The translations under genes were made by a program, and so were the position numbers. 64,000 nucleotides of DNA from Neelides folsomi (taxonomy: Eukaryota > Arthropoda > Collembola > Neelipleona > Neelidae), in NCBI GenBank assembly GCA_034687125.1, contig JAQGBZ010000161.1:1-64000 (forward strand). The letters run 5' to 3'. How positions within the stretch are numbered: the stretch's first letter is position 1; each line of letters opens with the position of its first letter. Below are positions 1-16,038 of the stretch, piece by piece. Below the pieces are notes generated by a model. That model was not told the DNA's origin, searched no databases, and saw only the letters and a list, made by a program, of their open reading frames with translations.

Positions 1-2653
<2,653 letters not shown>

Positions 2654-2754
2654 ATGCACTTAACTTGAATCTTGTCAACTATTAATTTCATGTTTGAACA
2701 TAATTTTTAATTGCAATTAAACTTTAACTCTTGTACCGGTGGGTAAAATTTTTG

Positions 2755-2760
2755 AATAAA
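2755..2760 (+). terminator. Probable Shox polyadenylation signal
   Basis: AATAAA about 100 bases after the Shox stop codon (TAA at 2651-2653), in AT-rich sequence. Confidence 0.5.
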
Positions 2761-5321
2761 CCATTTAACTATTAAAATAATACACAATATATTTTTTTAA
2801 TTTTAAATAGGCAGAAGAATTATACGTCTACTTGATTTTCATATTGTATGTAATGCAATGAAAGCTAATTAAAGGACGATTTTTAATATCAAATTCCCTA
2901 ATAGAAATTACAAAGATGAAACGAAAATTGACAGCAAAAAGAAATTCCAAAAAATTCCATTGTTAGTAAAGTAAGGACTTTCTCTAACGGGAATCTAACT
3001 CAGTCCGAATTTGTCCCGATTGATGTGATTAGATTTGGGCGTTCGTGGGAATGTGAATGATACGGAGGGACAGAGGAGCCTCTAATCCCATTCCCACGTC
3101 GGAACAACTCTAGAGTCAAAGTTCACTCTAATTAATTTCCACAGAAAAAACAGTCCCTAGTCGAGGATAATTTAATCTTCTTCCTATCCTCTATAGTTTA
3201 ATCACATTACACCAGTCCCTACTTTCCATTCTCATTCTCACTATCAATTCATTTGAACAACTCATTCAACTCGACATTTGCCAACCAGGATCCATCCCCC
3301 TCCATAACTGAACACATTGCCAAAATATAATGAATTAATCGAGTTAAATCATATTATGTACATACATATATATAGTATGTAGTCAACAACCTTAATTCAA
3401 TCAAGCTATAACTTTGTTTACTTGCAATGATTCTGAATCTTTTTATAATCACTTTACTATCTTTACGAAACATTTAACAATGACCACAGAGTGAAATTCT
3501 ATCTTTACCCATTTAAAAAATAAAGTTACTTTAAATTGTTTACAGAACATTTAATTCGGCGTCAACCATATTTCTTTTTATATGAAATCACGATCGAGCT
3601 TATTCCTCCCGATATCAAATCGGAGGCGGAGTGATAGGGTGGCTGCGAGGGTGTTGGATTGACCGACTCTCACCATAATTGGACGTGACATAATTGAGGG
3701 AGGGGGCCGAGCTGCGCGTCCTCCTACCCTTACATGCCCTCTTAACCCAATCCGATTCCTCCCGGGTATCCAACCTATACATATTCATTCTCCCCACAAA
3801 GTCACCACTTGAGTAATTCGATTACAACTTTTCAAAACCCTCCTAAAGTCCATTTCCATGTTTCTAATTCTCCCATCCTTACTATCCCTTTTCACTGACA
3901 GAGAAAACTTTCCTTTACTATCCACTATGATGAACAAATGATTATTTGAACCATAATCTACAAAATTACATTCTATGTACGAGTACTCGTACTTGATTTC
4001 TTAAACTGAATGATCAGAATGGTCAAAAATTGAAAAATTACAATCCTTGGAATTAGATGAAAATAGGAAAGTATTAATTTCTTGTTGGATCTTCTTCTTG
4101 AGTAAGATAAAAGAAAAAAGTGAATCGAAACAGGGTGTGAGAGGGGCGGGTGTATGGTGGGGTAAGTGATTTAGTGTAATGGTCATATTTGGCGTGTCGG
4201 GTCCGGCGGAGTCTCCCTCTAATATAATTGCCTTTCTATCGAATATGACAAAATATATTAGCACTTTGTCGGGAGTTGGCCACCCTCTTCCTCACACCCA
4301 CTTACCGCCCCGTCACCCATTACTTATGGGAGTAGAGTGGGAAGTTTGGGGAAAGTTTCATCCGACACCCTCCTCACAATTAAAAGAAATACTGTCTCCA
4401 AAATCTCGAAAAGGACAGACACACACACGACCCACAACTCATCCCTTTTTATACCATTTATATGCAAATACTCGAAGCATAACTTAACCATTAAGTTTGG
4501 GAAATAAACACTCTACAGTCTCTTATTTATTCTCCCGTCTTCATTCACCGCAGAGAGGAAGAAAAAGAGAAAGGAAAGTTTCCCACAACTTTTTACCCCC
4601 ATCATCTCATGAGAAGCAGAACTGAAGTTTTCATACCATAATCCTTTATACACATAATACTATCATTCAACTGATCGTTCATCCCAATCGTCGCATCACT
4701 TTTCCGCAACTCCAATTGATCTTACTTTAAACACGAACATTTCCACAATAACACATTCATCATGTCTTTTTTATCCAATGCTCATGGACCTATTCATTTC
4801 TAAATCCGTCCAATACCAGATTTTTTTTAAATACTAAGAAAAGAAAAGAAAATGTTCTTTGATTTCACAGTTAGTTTAGTAAATAGGTAATCATCACGAA
4901 TTCGAAGTCTTTAAGTGATTTTTTCATGTATTTCTAATATAATAGAAATGAAGTTTGAGTTTATGCCGACGAAGATGATAACAATGGTGACTGGTTACCA
5001 GTTGTAGGTGTTGATAATTAGGTATGCCTAATTACTTATTACAATCAGTGTAAGGTAAATATTTGCAAAAGACAGCAAATACACCTTTAACTTTAATACT
5101 TAAATATGGTTAGTACCTACAATAGGGCATAGCATAGGGGCAGGTGTGCGGAAGCGAATTGCTACAACCCCCTCTTTTCTGCCATCTACCCAATACAATA
5201 TTGTTTATTTACGACTTCAAATTTCTTATTCCAATTCCAAATCAAAAGGCAAAGTTAATTTCCGAATCAAAAGTTAAATATGAATTTTTGAACCTCTAAA
5301 ATTAATTTATATTGAAGAGAA
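2761..5321. other. Intergenic Shox to mRpL55, with GC-richer candidate regulatory blocks
   Basis: No gene seen. Two blocks stand out from the AT-rich background. The first, 3590-3790, has two CATAATTG motifs 15 bases apart (3674 and 3689) and the CpG-rich word AGCTGCGCGT (3710). The second, 4140-4330, is G-rich on one side and C-rich on the other. They may be enhancers of the neighbouring homeobox gene, but that is inference from position and composition only. Confidence 0.4.
3590..3790. promoter_or_regulatory. Candidate cis-regulatory block 3' of Shox
   Basis: About 200 bp, clearly richer in G+C and CpG than its flanks. It contains two direct CATAATTG motifs (3674-3681 and 3689-3696), each with a TAATTG homeodomain-type core, and the sequence AGCTGCGCGT (3710-3719), which recurs at 7352-7361. 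The cluster of homeodomain cores beside a homeodomain gene suggests an enhancer, possibly autoregulatory. There is no functional evidence in the sequence. Confidence 0.25.
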
Positions 5322-5902
5322 ATGAGGTTCTTGAGTCGAATAGTACCTAGAAATGTTAATTTTTTGGAATCAAGACTTTTGTCAGCTTCTGTAGAACAAA
5401 AGAAGGAAGTCGTGAAGAGCAAATTCGTGAAGAAGGAGACTACAAATGAAGAATCAGAAGACCTTTCACTTTTTAATTCTAACAGAGCAAAAATTGCAAA
5501 GATCAATCGGCTAAGGTATCTTCGACATTACCCAACCCTTCTTGTTAACCCTGATGGCTCATCAATCACAATACGATATCAAGAACCAAGAATGGTCATT
5601 AGGGTGAGAGTTATAAATTCATACATTTACCCCCATACTTTATTTTAAATTAATACTTTATTATTATAAAAATTTTCTACTTTACACTAAATCTACTTAT
5701 ATCAGAACTCGTTATCTTTAATTCAATTCATTATTGACTGTTGTCTTTTTAATTGCAGCTACCATTTGACATCTCCGGCTTGAGTGGCGCTGATTTGAAA
5801 TATTACCTTGAAAAACGAAAACCAAAGACAAGGGTGAATTTTGACGACTCAGAAGAAGAAGTTTCTTTTAACGCAAAAAAATATTTGAAATTCGTCAAAT
5901 GA
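5322..5902 (+). CDS. mRpL55: Mitochondrial large-subunit ribosomal protein L55 (bL55m-like)
   Basis: Component of the mitochondrial ribosome large subunit. Two exons, 5322-5603 and 5759-5902, join in phase 0 (donor GTGAGA, acceptor TTGCAG) to give 141 residues. The start is an ATG followed by [20 protein letters not shown], an Arg-rich, acid-free leader like a mitochondrial targeting peptide. The diagnostic core is [20 protein letters not shown] followed by [14 protein letters not shown]. It matches the family pattern of YP-LLV-PDGST-I-IRY-EPR followed by a Pro and an acidic Asp. The C-terminal part is charged (LEKRKPK, then DDSEEE). The length is slightly greater than the vertebrate protein because of the N-terminal half. 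It stands alone between Shox and the receptor gene. Confidence 0.9.
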
Positions 5903-5969
5903 AAATTGAAAAAACCTTGTATGAAGATTAAGATAGTCAATTTATTTAAAAGAATTATGGCACTTTTTT

Positions 5970-5975
5970 AATAAA
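5970..5975 (+). terminator. Probable mRpL55 polyadenylation signal
   Basis: AATAAA 68 bases after the mRpL55 stop codon (TGA at 5900-5902). Confidence 0.55.
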
Positions 5976-8900
5976 ATTATTAAAACCTTCAATGCAATTT
6001 TTAAATGTAATATTACTCGAATTATATTCGTGCTTTACATATCCGGAATCTGTTTTAATGTTTTTTCATTGGAATCAAATTCCCTATTATTATTAGTTAT
6101 TTTATCGGAAATTCTAACAAGTAAACTGATAACATGATAACAGCAGAAAATTAAGAACTATCATGATGACAGATGAGTATTTTAGAATTAAAGATTAACA
6201 ATTGCTCATATTGTAGTTGTACTTATATAGGTCTTAGATAGAGAACGATACAACGATAAGTATAACTGACAATTTACTATTTCTCTACTGGTCTATCTGT
6301 AATTTTAATTAACTTCAAGCTACTTCTCTTATCCTATTAAAAGTATAAAAACCTGCTCTTTACTACTATTATTCGTATAGTAAAGAGTTTATATTTTCTT
6401 GGAAGAAAATGCCCAATTACAATAGCAATGCATTTGATCAATTTGATCATGGATGATTATTGGATGAAGGATGAGGAATAGAAATCTTCAATTCCTGTTG
6501 TCACCCTCATATTAAAAAATAAGCAACATAAAAGGTTAGGGAGAATCTCCTGGCACTTTTTCACGTTGTGAAAAACAAGTCCTCTGCCAGAAAACTATAG
6601 GAGAAAAATGAAGTGGAAGAGTTCGTATTAAAATTTGCAATAAAAGAATTAACATAAACTGCATCTTTCGCCACGAGAAAAGTGGTGAAATGAGTCTTCG
6701 ACTCGAATCGTACGATACTCTTGCAGCGACGAGATTCAATTAAACGAGATATGATGGGGAGTGGAGGTACGGTCAAGTTGCAAAAGAGTCAGCGAACCAT
6801 TGGCACACCATTTGCACCCTTCACTTACAAGCCGATCACACACGTTTCACCTCTTTCCCACACTGACCACTGAGGAACCTTGATCCTCAGCCATTGCAAA
6901 ACGTTGCTCGCAGATCCCTCATGCTTCTCATTACCATCATATGGATACAATGAGTGACCACACTCACTGAGTAATTAAGTTGTGTTGGGGGAAAAGGGGA
7001 AAATTTATCATCAAGTCATCAACCATACCATATATTACATACCCATACAATCATACATACACTCGATGTATATCGCTCGCCCTTTGGAAAAGTATATCTG
7101 AAAATCGCCATTGATAATGGTTGCAAATTCAATATGATAACCAAAGTTCACAATTTACACCCAATCGAGCCACACTTCATCCATTTTATTGCCCTGTGGT
7201 TGTTGAAGAGGTAGTAAAAGAGTTACAATTTGCAATATGCATCAAGTACGACGAGGAAAAGAATAATACAAGTGCGTACAGAGAAAGATTCGAAACTCCA
7301 GCGAGTAATTGGTGAGGGAGGATTCGCGGATCAGTTCAGAGAGTTGAGCCCAGCTGCGCGTGTCTTCTACAATTCTCAGCTGAATCTCCCCTTCCCATAC
7401 TCGCAAATTCTTCATTTAAGTAATTGCGATCCATCAGATCACCCGAGACTCCCCAGTTAATAAAAATTCCCAGTGGACCTCCTGACTCATGTTGGGTCGT
7501 CATTGAGAAATCATTAAAACTTCAGCTCAATATCTCCATTGAACAATTGACCTGAACTTGGGAAAGTTTAAGTTTGCATCGAACCTTCATCTTGAAACCA
7601 CCTTAGAAAGTTGGATCCCGAGGAAGTATTTCACCATACAGCGAAGAAGGTGCCTTAAATTAACACCCTTCACTGTAAGTTCTAACTTTTACTGTGTTAA
7701 ATTAGTTTTAATTTCATAAAATGGTTCAATTTTGGTTTGGGATTTAATTTCAGAGGAAAGTTCGAATAAAATAAAATTAAATCGACTGTTTTAAACATTA
7801 ATTGTTTAACTTTCTTACCCACCGATCCAAGTCTTTTAATTAATGTTTATGTGTTTAGTACAGTCCTTCACTAATTATTAATTTCAAATTAAATATAAAT
7901 AACATAGATTTAACAAAAAGTTTTTAAAAGTCGGCCATAATTGAACATGTATTATACTTTTTTTCCTCCGTCCACCATGTTGTATAGTTGTAAAATACTT
8001 GTTTTATTTTTTTACTTTTCTCTATATGAAATCGTGAGCCCATTCTATTTATTTCATTTTTTATCAATCAGTAACAAATATTATTTATTGCTTTATGTTT
8101 TTAAACTATTAATATATGCCTATAATATAGATATGCCTATTAGTGAATTGGTTTTCACTTTTCACAATTTTTTAATAATATATAATAAGTAGGTAGTAAT
8201 AATTCAAATTTTTAACTAATGTCCAATTTACAACCATTTACCATTTTTTTAATCATTACAAGGCAGTTGAGATTTGCAATATACCTAAGTAAAGTGTAAA
8301 GTGAGCAAATGGCTCTATTTAGCCATTAATATTGTGCCATAAAAATGAGCTAAAGAATGAACATTCCTTCTCAAATTGAAAAATAATGGAAAGTTTGGCC
8401 AAAGGAATTACATAAATGCATTTTAAATGTAGCGAGATACGACAAGTAACATTAATGTTAAGCATATTTAAGTGAAGTATTGTAGGACGTTTGAGGCTTT
8501 CTTGCCTTGTCATATATTTGGTTCCTAATTACACGACGAGGGCTTAATAAACACAATCCATTAAGCTTATTCAAGTGGAGACGAGGAGAACATATCACAA
8601 GGACAAGTGTCTCTTTTTGCCATGTTCTCTTATCCGCTATTTATATTTCTTCTAATGCGAATTACGTACTTAACTTACTCCGCAAAGTACTGTGTTTAAT
8701 TTTGTCAATTTGAACACATTGTATTCACTTCGCACTTGTGTCTCTCATTTGCGTAGAGTGAAGACGTAGTTTATTACATTGAAAGCTTATAATAAATATA
8801 ACATGGAAGTGAAGACTCAAGAGTTTTGACCCTGTAACGGTGTAACTACATTCCTCACACACTCCAATCCTGCCACCATCATCTCTTCTCCCTTTATCGG

Positions 8901-11900
8901 CATATATTTCTCTAGTAAAAAGGAAGGTGACCAGACGGCAGACATAGGAAGCACTTTATACAATATAAATATATCAGTGCAATTGAACTAGCCCTCTATA
9001 AAACTTTTATTTCACTGGATTTTCTTTCACCTGCACCTCCTCTCTGTCATAAAATTCCAAAGTTTTCGAATGTTTTAATAAAATGCTCCAGACTCCAGAC
9101 TGACCATCAAACTCATACGAAAATAAACATGGAAAATACAAAGGAAGTGGAATAAAAAATGCTGGAAGATTTTGGAATTTGCAGTTTCTCACAACTGCAG
9201 TGAACTGCGTAAAAGCTCAATTTATTTTCTATTGTTGCATACACGTAACTTTATGTAGGATAGCAGAATCCTTCAATCTATGTTTTAAGTATTTTATACT
9301 CAACCCATTTACCAGTGAATAATAATATTTATATTATATTAATGGCAAATCATACTAGCATGACGATCATACATGCCATGAATGAAATGTGAGAGATAGA
9401 GAATTTCATTTCATACACGAGTTAATTAGAATGAATAACTTTTAATAAATACGCAATAAGCCTCTTAATTAACTCTCCTGCGAAAAGGAGGAAAGAGGGG
9501 AAAAATCCTCTTTTGTAGTATGAAGTTAGAACGCAGTTGATGTACTTACAATTACTTTACAACGAAATTTGATAAATGATAAGTGAAAACTTACATTATT
9601 ATTATGGCTCTAATTCATTATTTGTCTTACTAACCTCCTCGTTTTGAAAAGAGGAGTGTGTGGGAGATAACAATATTGGATAAGTGATAAGAAGACGATT
9701 CTTGTTCATATTGTGAAACAGAGTTGAAGGCTTAAAAGCGACAAAAGAAAGAATTTCTAATGATTTCAACTATTCGTTGTAAGGTTGTAATGGACAATGA
9801 TTGACCATACTTACTAAAATATTCCTGTATGGCAATATGTTACCATTCTTTTAGATATTTATTAAACCATTTAATATTTCGTCTTCACCTATTTTTTATC
9901 CGTTTGTATCTTTCTGATAATTTATTATATCCTAAATTATGATTCATAAAATGAATGAATGGAACAGCTTATCTTTATCTACGTATTATTTAAGCATTTG
10001 AAGGAAACGTAATTTAATTGAGCAATCGAAATGAACATACTGGAAGATTTAAAATATGGATGCTAGTGGTAGATAGAGTAAAATATATCTTGGAAAATTC
10101 AGGGGCGAGAGATAAAAAGCATCACACATTTGAGAGATGGAAAAGTATGACCATCGTCTCGGATCGGCTTGTGTGTGAGGAGTCTGGAATTGATTTCATT
10201 TGGCCTTGTAGGGAGAAGACGGCTGAGTTTGCCAACTTCTCACTTTATACTCCACATATTGCTTTATATCAACATCCCTTATTTACGCAGAGCCACCATA
10301 TCAACTAATACATAGTTATTGGAGAGCTATAAGATCTACACCTTCACATCAATTAATTATCTTAAGCTATTCCTTTATACCTATAGGCATGCTCCTATAG
10401 TCTAATCAATAATTCTCTCCCATCATAAATATTATTCCTCAATTACCTCTCTCAATGATTTGTCACATTCGCGAGGCCGACATTCCTTCCGAGTAATTAA
10501 TTTTCAACATCAAGTTTCAACGATTCAACGAAGCTACTGTAATAAGGGATTGTATTGGACTTTATCCTCCCTCTTCCTCGAATTAGACTCGAAATTGGAG
10601 TTTCTCCTATTAATGGAAACAATAGAATGGGAAAAATGTAAGTGGGTCAATTTGCAAATATGCCATAGGATATTATGCCAGCTTTAGAGGAGATTCCCGG
10701 ACTCGAAATGGAATTTGAAGTCGATCAGCCTGCCACTTTTGGCCTCAATACAACTTCCCTAATATTTCTATATTGGGGATTCCCATCATTTTATTTATTT
10801 ATACTTATTATTTATCATTTATCACTCTTTCCTTCCCTCAACTCTGAGGTTCAAAGTTCAATCCACAGATGAACAGACATTGTATTTATGTAGGTATGTA
10901 TGTAATTTTATTTATTTGTATTGAATGTCTAAACTCTCTCGTGTTATTTAGTTAGTTCAGTCCGAATCCACACCCTCGATCAATAACTTACTCCATTGTG
11001 AATAAAAATGAAATCCTTTGGTCCATTGTTCTCTCACATGAAGCAGCAACTCTCTCCCCTGCAGAATATTGCATATCTTATTAAAATTATTCTGCAAGTT
11101 AAAGTACTTATGTAATATTTACGTATGCACCTTATATTATTATCTGCAATATGCTAAAATTGCTAAAAAGCTTATAGCTTAATATCTAAAGTATGCTTAA
11201 TTATGGAATTAAGTTAATGGAATTATTTACTTAATACCTATTATGTAGGAAAATTTTCATAATTTATATAATTTTAACGATTAGTAAGAAACAGCTTAAA
11301 GTTAGTTATGCCCAAGTTTTGTTGTGCCCAAAGGTTTAATATGTTTTTAATGATTTCTATCTCATTCCTCGTTCTTTTTATAGTGTTTAATCAACTCAGC
11401 ATTATTAGTTCTCACACAAAATCTAGAGGTAAAATATTAAAAGGATCCTAAGCTTTTAATGAGAAATTGAAGAGTGATCTTTAATCACTTTCATTCCCTT
11501 ATTTCTCCCATGTTTTCCAAACATATACTATAAAGCAGTTTATTAGTAAATTAACTTATACAATTATACGAGTACGATAAAGAGCTTGTCATAAAATATT
11601 TACTGGATAGTGTATTACCTACTGTGGTAAAGACGTAATGGTATGGATGTGGATGAACGTTAAAAGTTAAAACTAGTGTAAAAGTTTTAAAACTGATAAC
11701 AAGAATCATCATCAACATTACGTATCGTTCAACTAAACAAGCAAACATGCAAAGGGTTAATTCTAAAATGGGAGATTTAACCAAATTGCACATTGTAGGG
11801 AATGGATGATGCAAAAGAAGTGTAATTGGCATTTACCTCCCCTTGAACTTGTCTAAAAGAGTTTCTTCAGACTCTCTTGCGTCTTATACTGTTTATATGA

Positions 11901-12506
11901 TGCAAGAGTGTAGCCTTACCCTTCTCCCATTCTTTTACCTTAAATGCACTCGAACTCTCCTCAACATTGGCCCACCTTCTATTCAGCGACCATTTCTACT
12001 TAATATTCTATTGCAATTTGCAATTCCCTTTTCAGTTCAATGTTACTTTGCCCAAGTTTAAATCTTTCAATACTTACTTTGTAACAATCTTCTTGTCCTA
12101 TATGATGTTCAATTCTTTAAATAATTAACCCTCTCATCGCACGAAAGCTTAATAATTTTTCTTAATGCAAAATAGTGGACAAATCACCTTCGATTAGACT
12201 TGTTTTAAGTTAAATGTAAAGAAAATCAATACAGCCCAAATTTTAGCTTAACTGTTATTGTATAAGTATTCATATCTGTACATGTAAATATTAAAGTTAT
12301 AAGTTTAAACGTTTTAAGTTTACTATTATAAATTATAAATAATTAATCATTATAATATAACTTATAAGACTATTTTTTTCATAAATACTAAATTACGATT
12401 TTTCATAAATACTAATTTTAATGGACCATACCAACACGTTTGGAAATAATATAAAATAATTATATATTTTAAACATTCTAGTGGGGGAGAGAGGTGTAAA
12501 GGAGCG
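5976..12506. other. 6.5-kb intergenic region, no supported gene
   Basis: AT-rich, with only short ORFs that look like chance. A GC-richer patch at about 7310-7450 repeats the word AGCTGCGCGT (7352-7361) found downstream of Shox and has an adjacent CAGCTG E-box (7351-7356). An ATG ORF at 10675-10872 would encode 65 residues with a hydrophilic start and a hydrophobic second half; it has no recognised relative. I see no repeats or RNA genes. Confidence 0.45.
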
Positions 12507-15500
12507 ATGGAGAGCTATTTGGAAGTCGATGGGAGCAATACACGACGGAGGCACAAGTTAATTGTCAACAACCAGGATGGATTCCCCATCGGCGGCCTCC
12601 TTCCCTTCCCTAACTTTGACAACCCAACGAGGAAATCTTTAACCGAATCTCCGTAAGAATTAATTAAAGCCGCCGAGATTTTCAATCTTAATTAAAATCT
12701 AAATTGTGTCTGTTTTAAATAGGAGTGCTGGTGAAAGCCCGGGTCTTTTGAGCCAGAAACTTGAAGAGTTGAGAACCTTGGAATTCCCTAATCTTCCACA
12801 GTTCTATGAAGAGCTCGATGATGATGAACTCGAGGAGGGTGGCGGTCTCACGCTCCCCGCCACACCACAAGACTCGCCCTCGGATTCAGAAGATGTGAGC
12901 TTTTGTTAAAGATTTCTCTAATGTACAAAGTTTGTTTAAAATAAACCATTAATTTAATATATGATTGTATTTGGATGGCAGGTGGATCCAGAGCTAATGA
13001 ATCGTGAGGAGGACGTAGACGAGTACGACTTTTGTCTTCCACAGCTCACTGCCGCTACGGAGCAAGTCGAGGAATTCGCGAGGAAAGTTTGGGCTGCAGG
13101 CTGGAACTGCTGCCATTTCAAGGTGAAATCTCGCTCTTTTGAAGGCCTAAAGTAGGTCAGGATTACAAAGATGTTGCCAAAAACGAATCTTCCAATTCGC
13201 TTACCTTCATTCTTCGCCAATATTTTAAATTTAAAGCACGGGATGTGAATTCTTTGTAACAAATGTCCTTTGTCATTCAAGTTTTATGTAAGACTTTGGA
13301 TGCATGACCAATTTTTCAATGACACATTATTCCTATAGTCTAGAAATATCTCATTAGGAGATATAATATCTTAGCTTTTAAATTTGTAAATACCTTGATA
13401 TTAAATCTAGGGTTTAAAGTATTTTATATTTTTATATTTCAGGCTCTTCCACGATGGCTGCAAGATAATGATTTTCTTCATCGAGGCCATCGGCCGCCAC
13501 TCCCTTCGGTCGCAGAATGCTTTAAGAGTATCTTCCGAATTCACACAGAGACTGGGAACATTTGGACCCATCTATTAGGATGCGTAGCATTCCTCGGTCT
13601 ATCTATCTACTTCCTCACGAGGTCATCAGTTGAAATTCAACTTCAAGAGAAGCTCGTATTTTCCGCCTTTTTTATTGGGGCGGTGACGTGTCTTGGCCTT
13701 TCCTTCGCCTTCCACACTCTACACTGCCATTCGGAATTCGTTGGGAAACTGTTTAGCAAGTAATGCCATTGATCCCACAAAATACATGATAACCAATATA
13801 AAAAATTATCTAATTATATCAATCCCATTAAATATAATAATATACAATCTCATTAAACAAAGTATAATATTTATCGTTATATACGTTTGGCTAAATTTTA
13901 CTTTGCAATTTTAGGCTGGACTATGTTGGAATTGCAATGTTGATCATGGGCTCTTTTTTCCCTTGGCTTTATTATGGTTTCTACTGTGAGACATCGGCTC
14001 AAGTAACGTATCTAAGTATCAGCATCGTTCTTGGAATCACAACTATCGTCGTGTCCCTCTGGGACAGATTTGGAGAGCCTCACTACCGACCTTTGCGTGC
14101 AGGTGAGATATCATTACGAAAGATTGGACGACTATCTCGCGTGGACTATTTCACCAACATTAGAATTTTTCTAAAATTATTCGTATTTTTTCCTTACTTA
14201 TTTATCATGCCTCTTATTTTAAAGGCCTGTTTGCTGGATTCGGGCTGAGTGGCGTGATTCCTGCTGTTCACTATGCTTTAGCCAAAGGATGGATTCATGC
14301 AATTTCGAGAGCTTCGTTGGGATGGTTAATTCTCATGGGATGTCTCTACATGCTCGGTGCTCTCGTCTATGCATCAAGAATTCCCGAACGATGGTTTCCA
14401 GGAAAATGTGATATTTGGGTAATGACTCCACACATTCAATTTCTAATAGCATTTACATAACCATCCCGAAATAGATTGTTGAGAAATTATCGAGGTTTCC
14501 ATTTGATGTCATATACAGTATTACTATTACATACGAGTTAGTTACGCCAAATGATTATTATGGAAAATGCAGTATTGGATTCATTTGAGGAAATCTGAGC
14601 GATTAGAGTTTATTGTAATGTAAAAAAGAGAAGAAAAGTTGTTCAAAGAGAGTGGAGAGTAAAAGGGAAGTCGTATCAATTTCCTTCTCATTCACTTCGA
14701 ATCTTTCCCTTTGAATAATGTATTAATCTTTTCTAACCTCACCTGCTTCACTGCCGAACTAGAAAGGGGGTTTGGGAAAAGGAAAAGTGAGTAGTTTTCT
14801 TTCTTCGCTTTTCACTCCCATTCGTTTGTTAGGAAAGTGGAGCTCATTGAGGAATAAAAGAACTGCCAAATTGTCAAGAATTGAGGAGGAAAGGGAGTTT
14901 CTCACACTTTCAGTCGTAAGTGAGACGGCGACTTTTCTTTGGGAAAGTCTGCTGAATCTTAAGAATTCAACGTCAGTTCTCAGCAATAAACTCAGGAATT
15001 GAGAAAAAAGAGAAAACTTGGAATAATTTGACTTGAATCTCTTAAGTTCAAATCGCCATTCATGTGTCATATATTACATTACTATGTATTATAACATATT
15101 TAACGAGAATTCTTAAAAATTTCAAGTTGGGTTTAGGCCCAATTTATTGTTTATTGACTTCAAATTATTATAGAATTGTATATGGGTAGGCGACTACAGT
15201 ATTTACATAAAGCTAAAAACTTCTTCTAAGCTCTTTTTTAAATTAGAAAATATTATTTGTAATGGAAAAATACCTTTCGTTGGAAAAATTGAACAATAAA
15301 ATTTTATGAAAATCCTTTTTCCAAATATGGTTTATGTTAGAGTAAATCAATAAATACTGAGGATTGTGAAAAGGGTAGAGGCCATGTTTAGATGAATTGA
15401 AAGAAAAGTTCCAATCACTTTTGCTCCCCTGAATTCATTTTATAAAGGAAATGATTTGGAAGTCATTAAGAAGGGTGTTTATGGGACATATTGTTTTGGT

Positions 15501-15680
15501 AAATGAAATCCTTAAACGATTTTCTTTCTAATATTTCAGTTCCACAGTCACCAACTGTTCCACATTCTCGTCATTGCAGCGGCATTTGTCCATTACCATG
15601 GGATATCAGAAATGGCCATGCACCGTCTTGCTCATGGCGAATGCGACGACCATCCTTACGAAGCCATCATGGTCCAATAA
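12507..15680 (+). CDS. AdipoR: Adiponectin receptor (PAQR family, seven-transmembrane)
   Basis: Integral membrane receptor of the progestin/adipoQ receptor family, linked to lipid and energy signalling; family members have ceramidase-like zinc sites. Seven exons fit: 12507-12652, 12723-12894, 12982-13122, 13443-13759, 13915-14102, 14225-14418 and 15540-15680. They keep one frame and give 432 residues. Residues 1-153 are a hydrophilic, acidic N-terminus (cytoplasmic in the family). From about residue 190 there are seven hydrophobic segments. The family signatures are FRIHTETGNIWTHLLG, FAFHTLHCHSE, KLDYVGIAMLIMGSFFPWLY, ARIPERWFPGK and FHSHQLFH. The zinc-binding histidines correspond to His244, His390 and His394, with Asp261 near the site. 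All are present, so the protein looks functional. The chosen ATG is followed by an open exon ending in a GTAAGA donor. The C-terminus (MAMHR) resembles arthropod orthologues. Confidence 0.95.
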
Positions 15681-15681
15681 A
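15676..15681 (+). terminator. AATAAA overlapping the AdipoR stop codon
   Basis: The last codons CAA TAA followed by AG create AATAAA across the stop codon. If used, the 3' UTR would be only tens of bases. A second AATAAA lies at 16033-16038 and is the more conventional candidate. Confidence 0.25.
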
Positions 15682-16032
15682 GACCAGAAACAAAGAGTCA
15701 ACTTCACAATGTCTAAAAACTAATTTTACTTTTTATCATCACAATTTACTTCAGAGAATTATTATAATGTGGAATTTACTTTAAAAATATTTGTCATTTA
15801 TAAACCAATCTACCCTTCAAAAATTTCACGTTGGGCGGAATATCAAACATGGCTCGAGTGTGAAACAATCCCTATTAAAATTGACCCCTTGATGGATGGA
15901 GACTTTCAATTAGAACAAAAGAATCAATCGGAATTTTGGGAATACATGCATTAAAATAGCTATCAAATAATGTTTATAAGGAGCAAACACCTCGTGGTTC
16001 ATGAGAGGTTTATAAAGGATTGAATATATAAA

Positions 16033-16038
16033 AATAAA
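16033..16038 (+). terminator. Probable AdipoR polyadenylation signal
   Basis: AATAAA about 350 bases after the receptor stop codon, in AT-rich sequence with no other gene nearby. Confidence 0.4.

Noticed and set aside
10675-10872. 65-codon ATG ORF with a hydrophobic second half, possible small membrane protein
   Set aside because: The hydrophobic part coincides with a T-rich run, which gives Phe/Leu/Ile codons by composition. No other support.
12954-13280. 108-codon minus-strand ORF
   Set aside because: Antisense shadow of AdipoR exon 3 (12982-13122).
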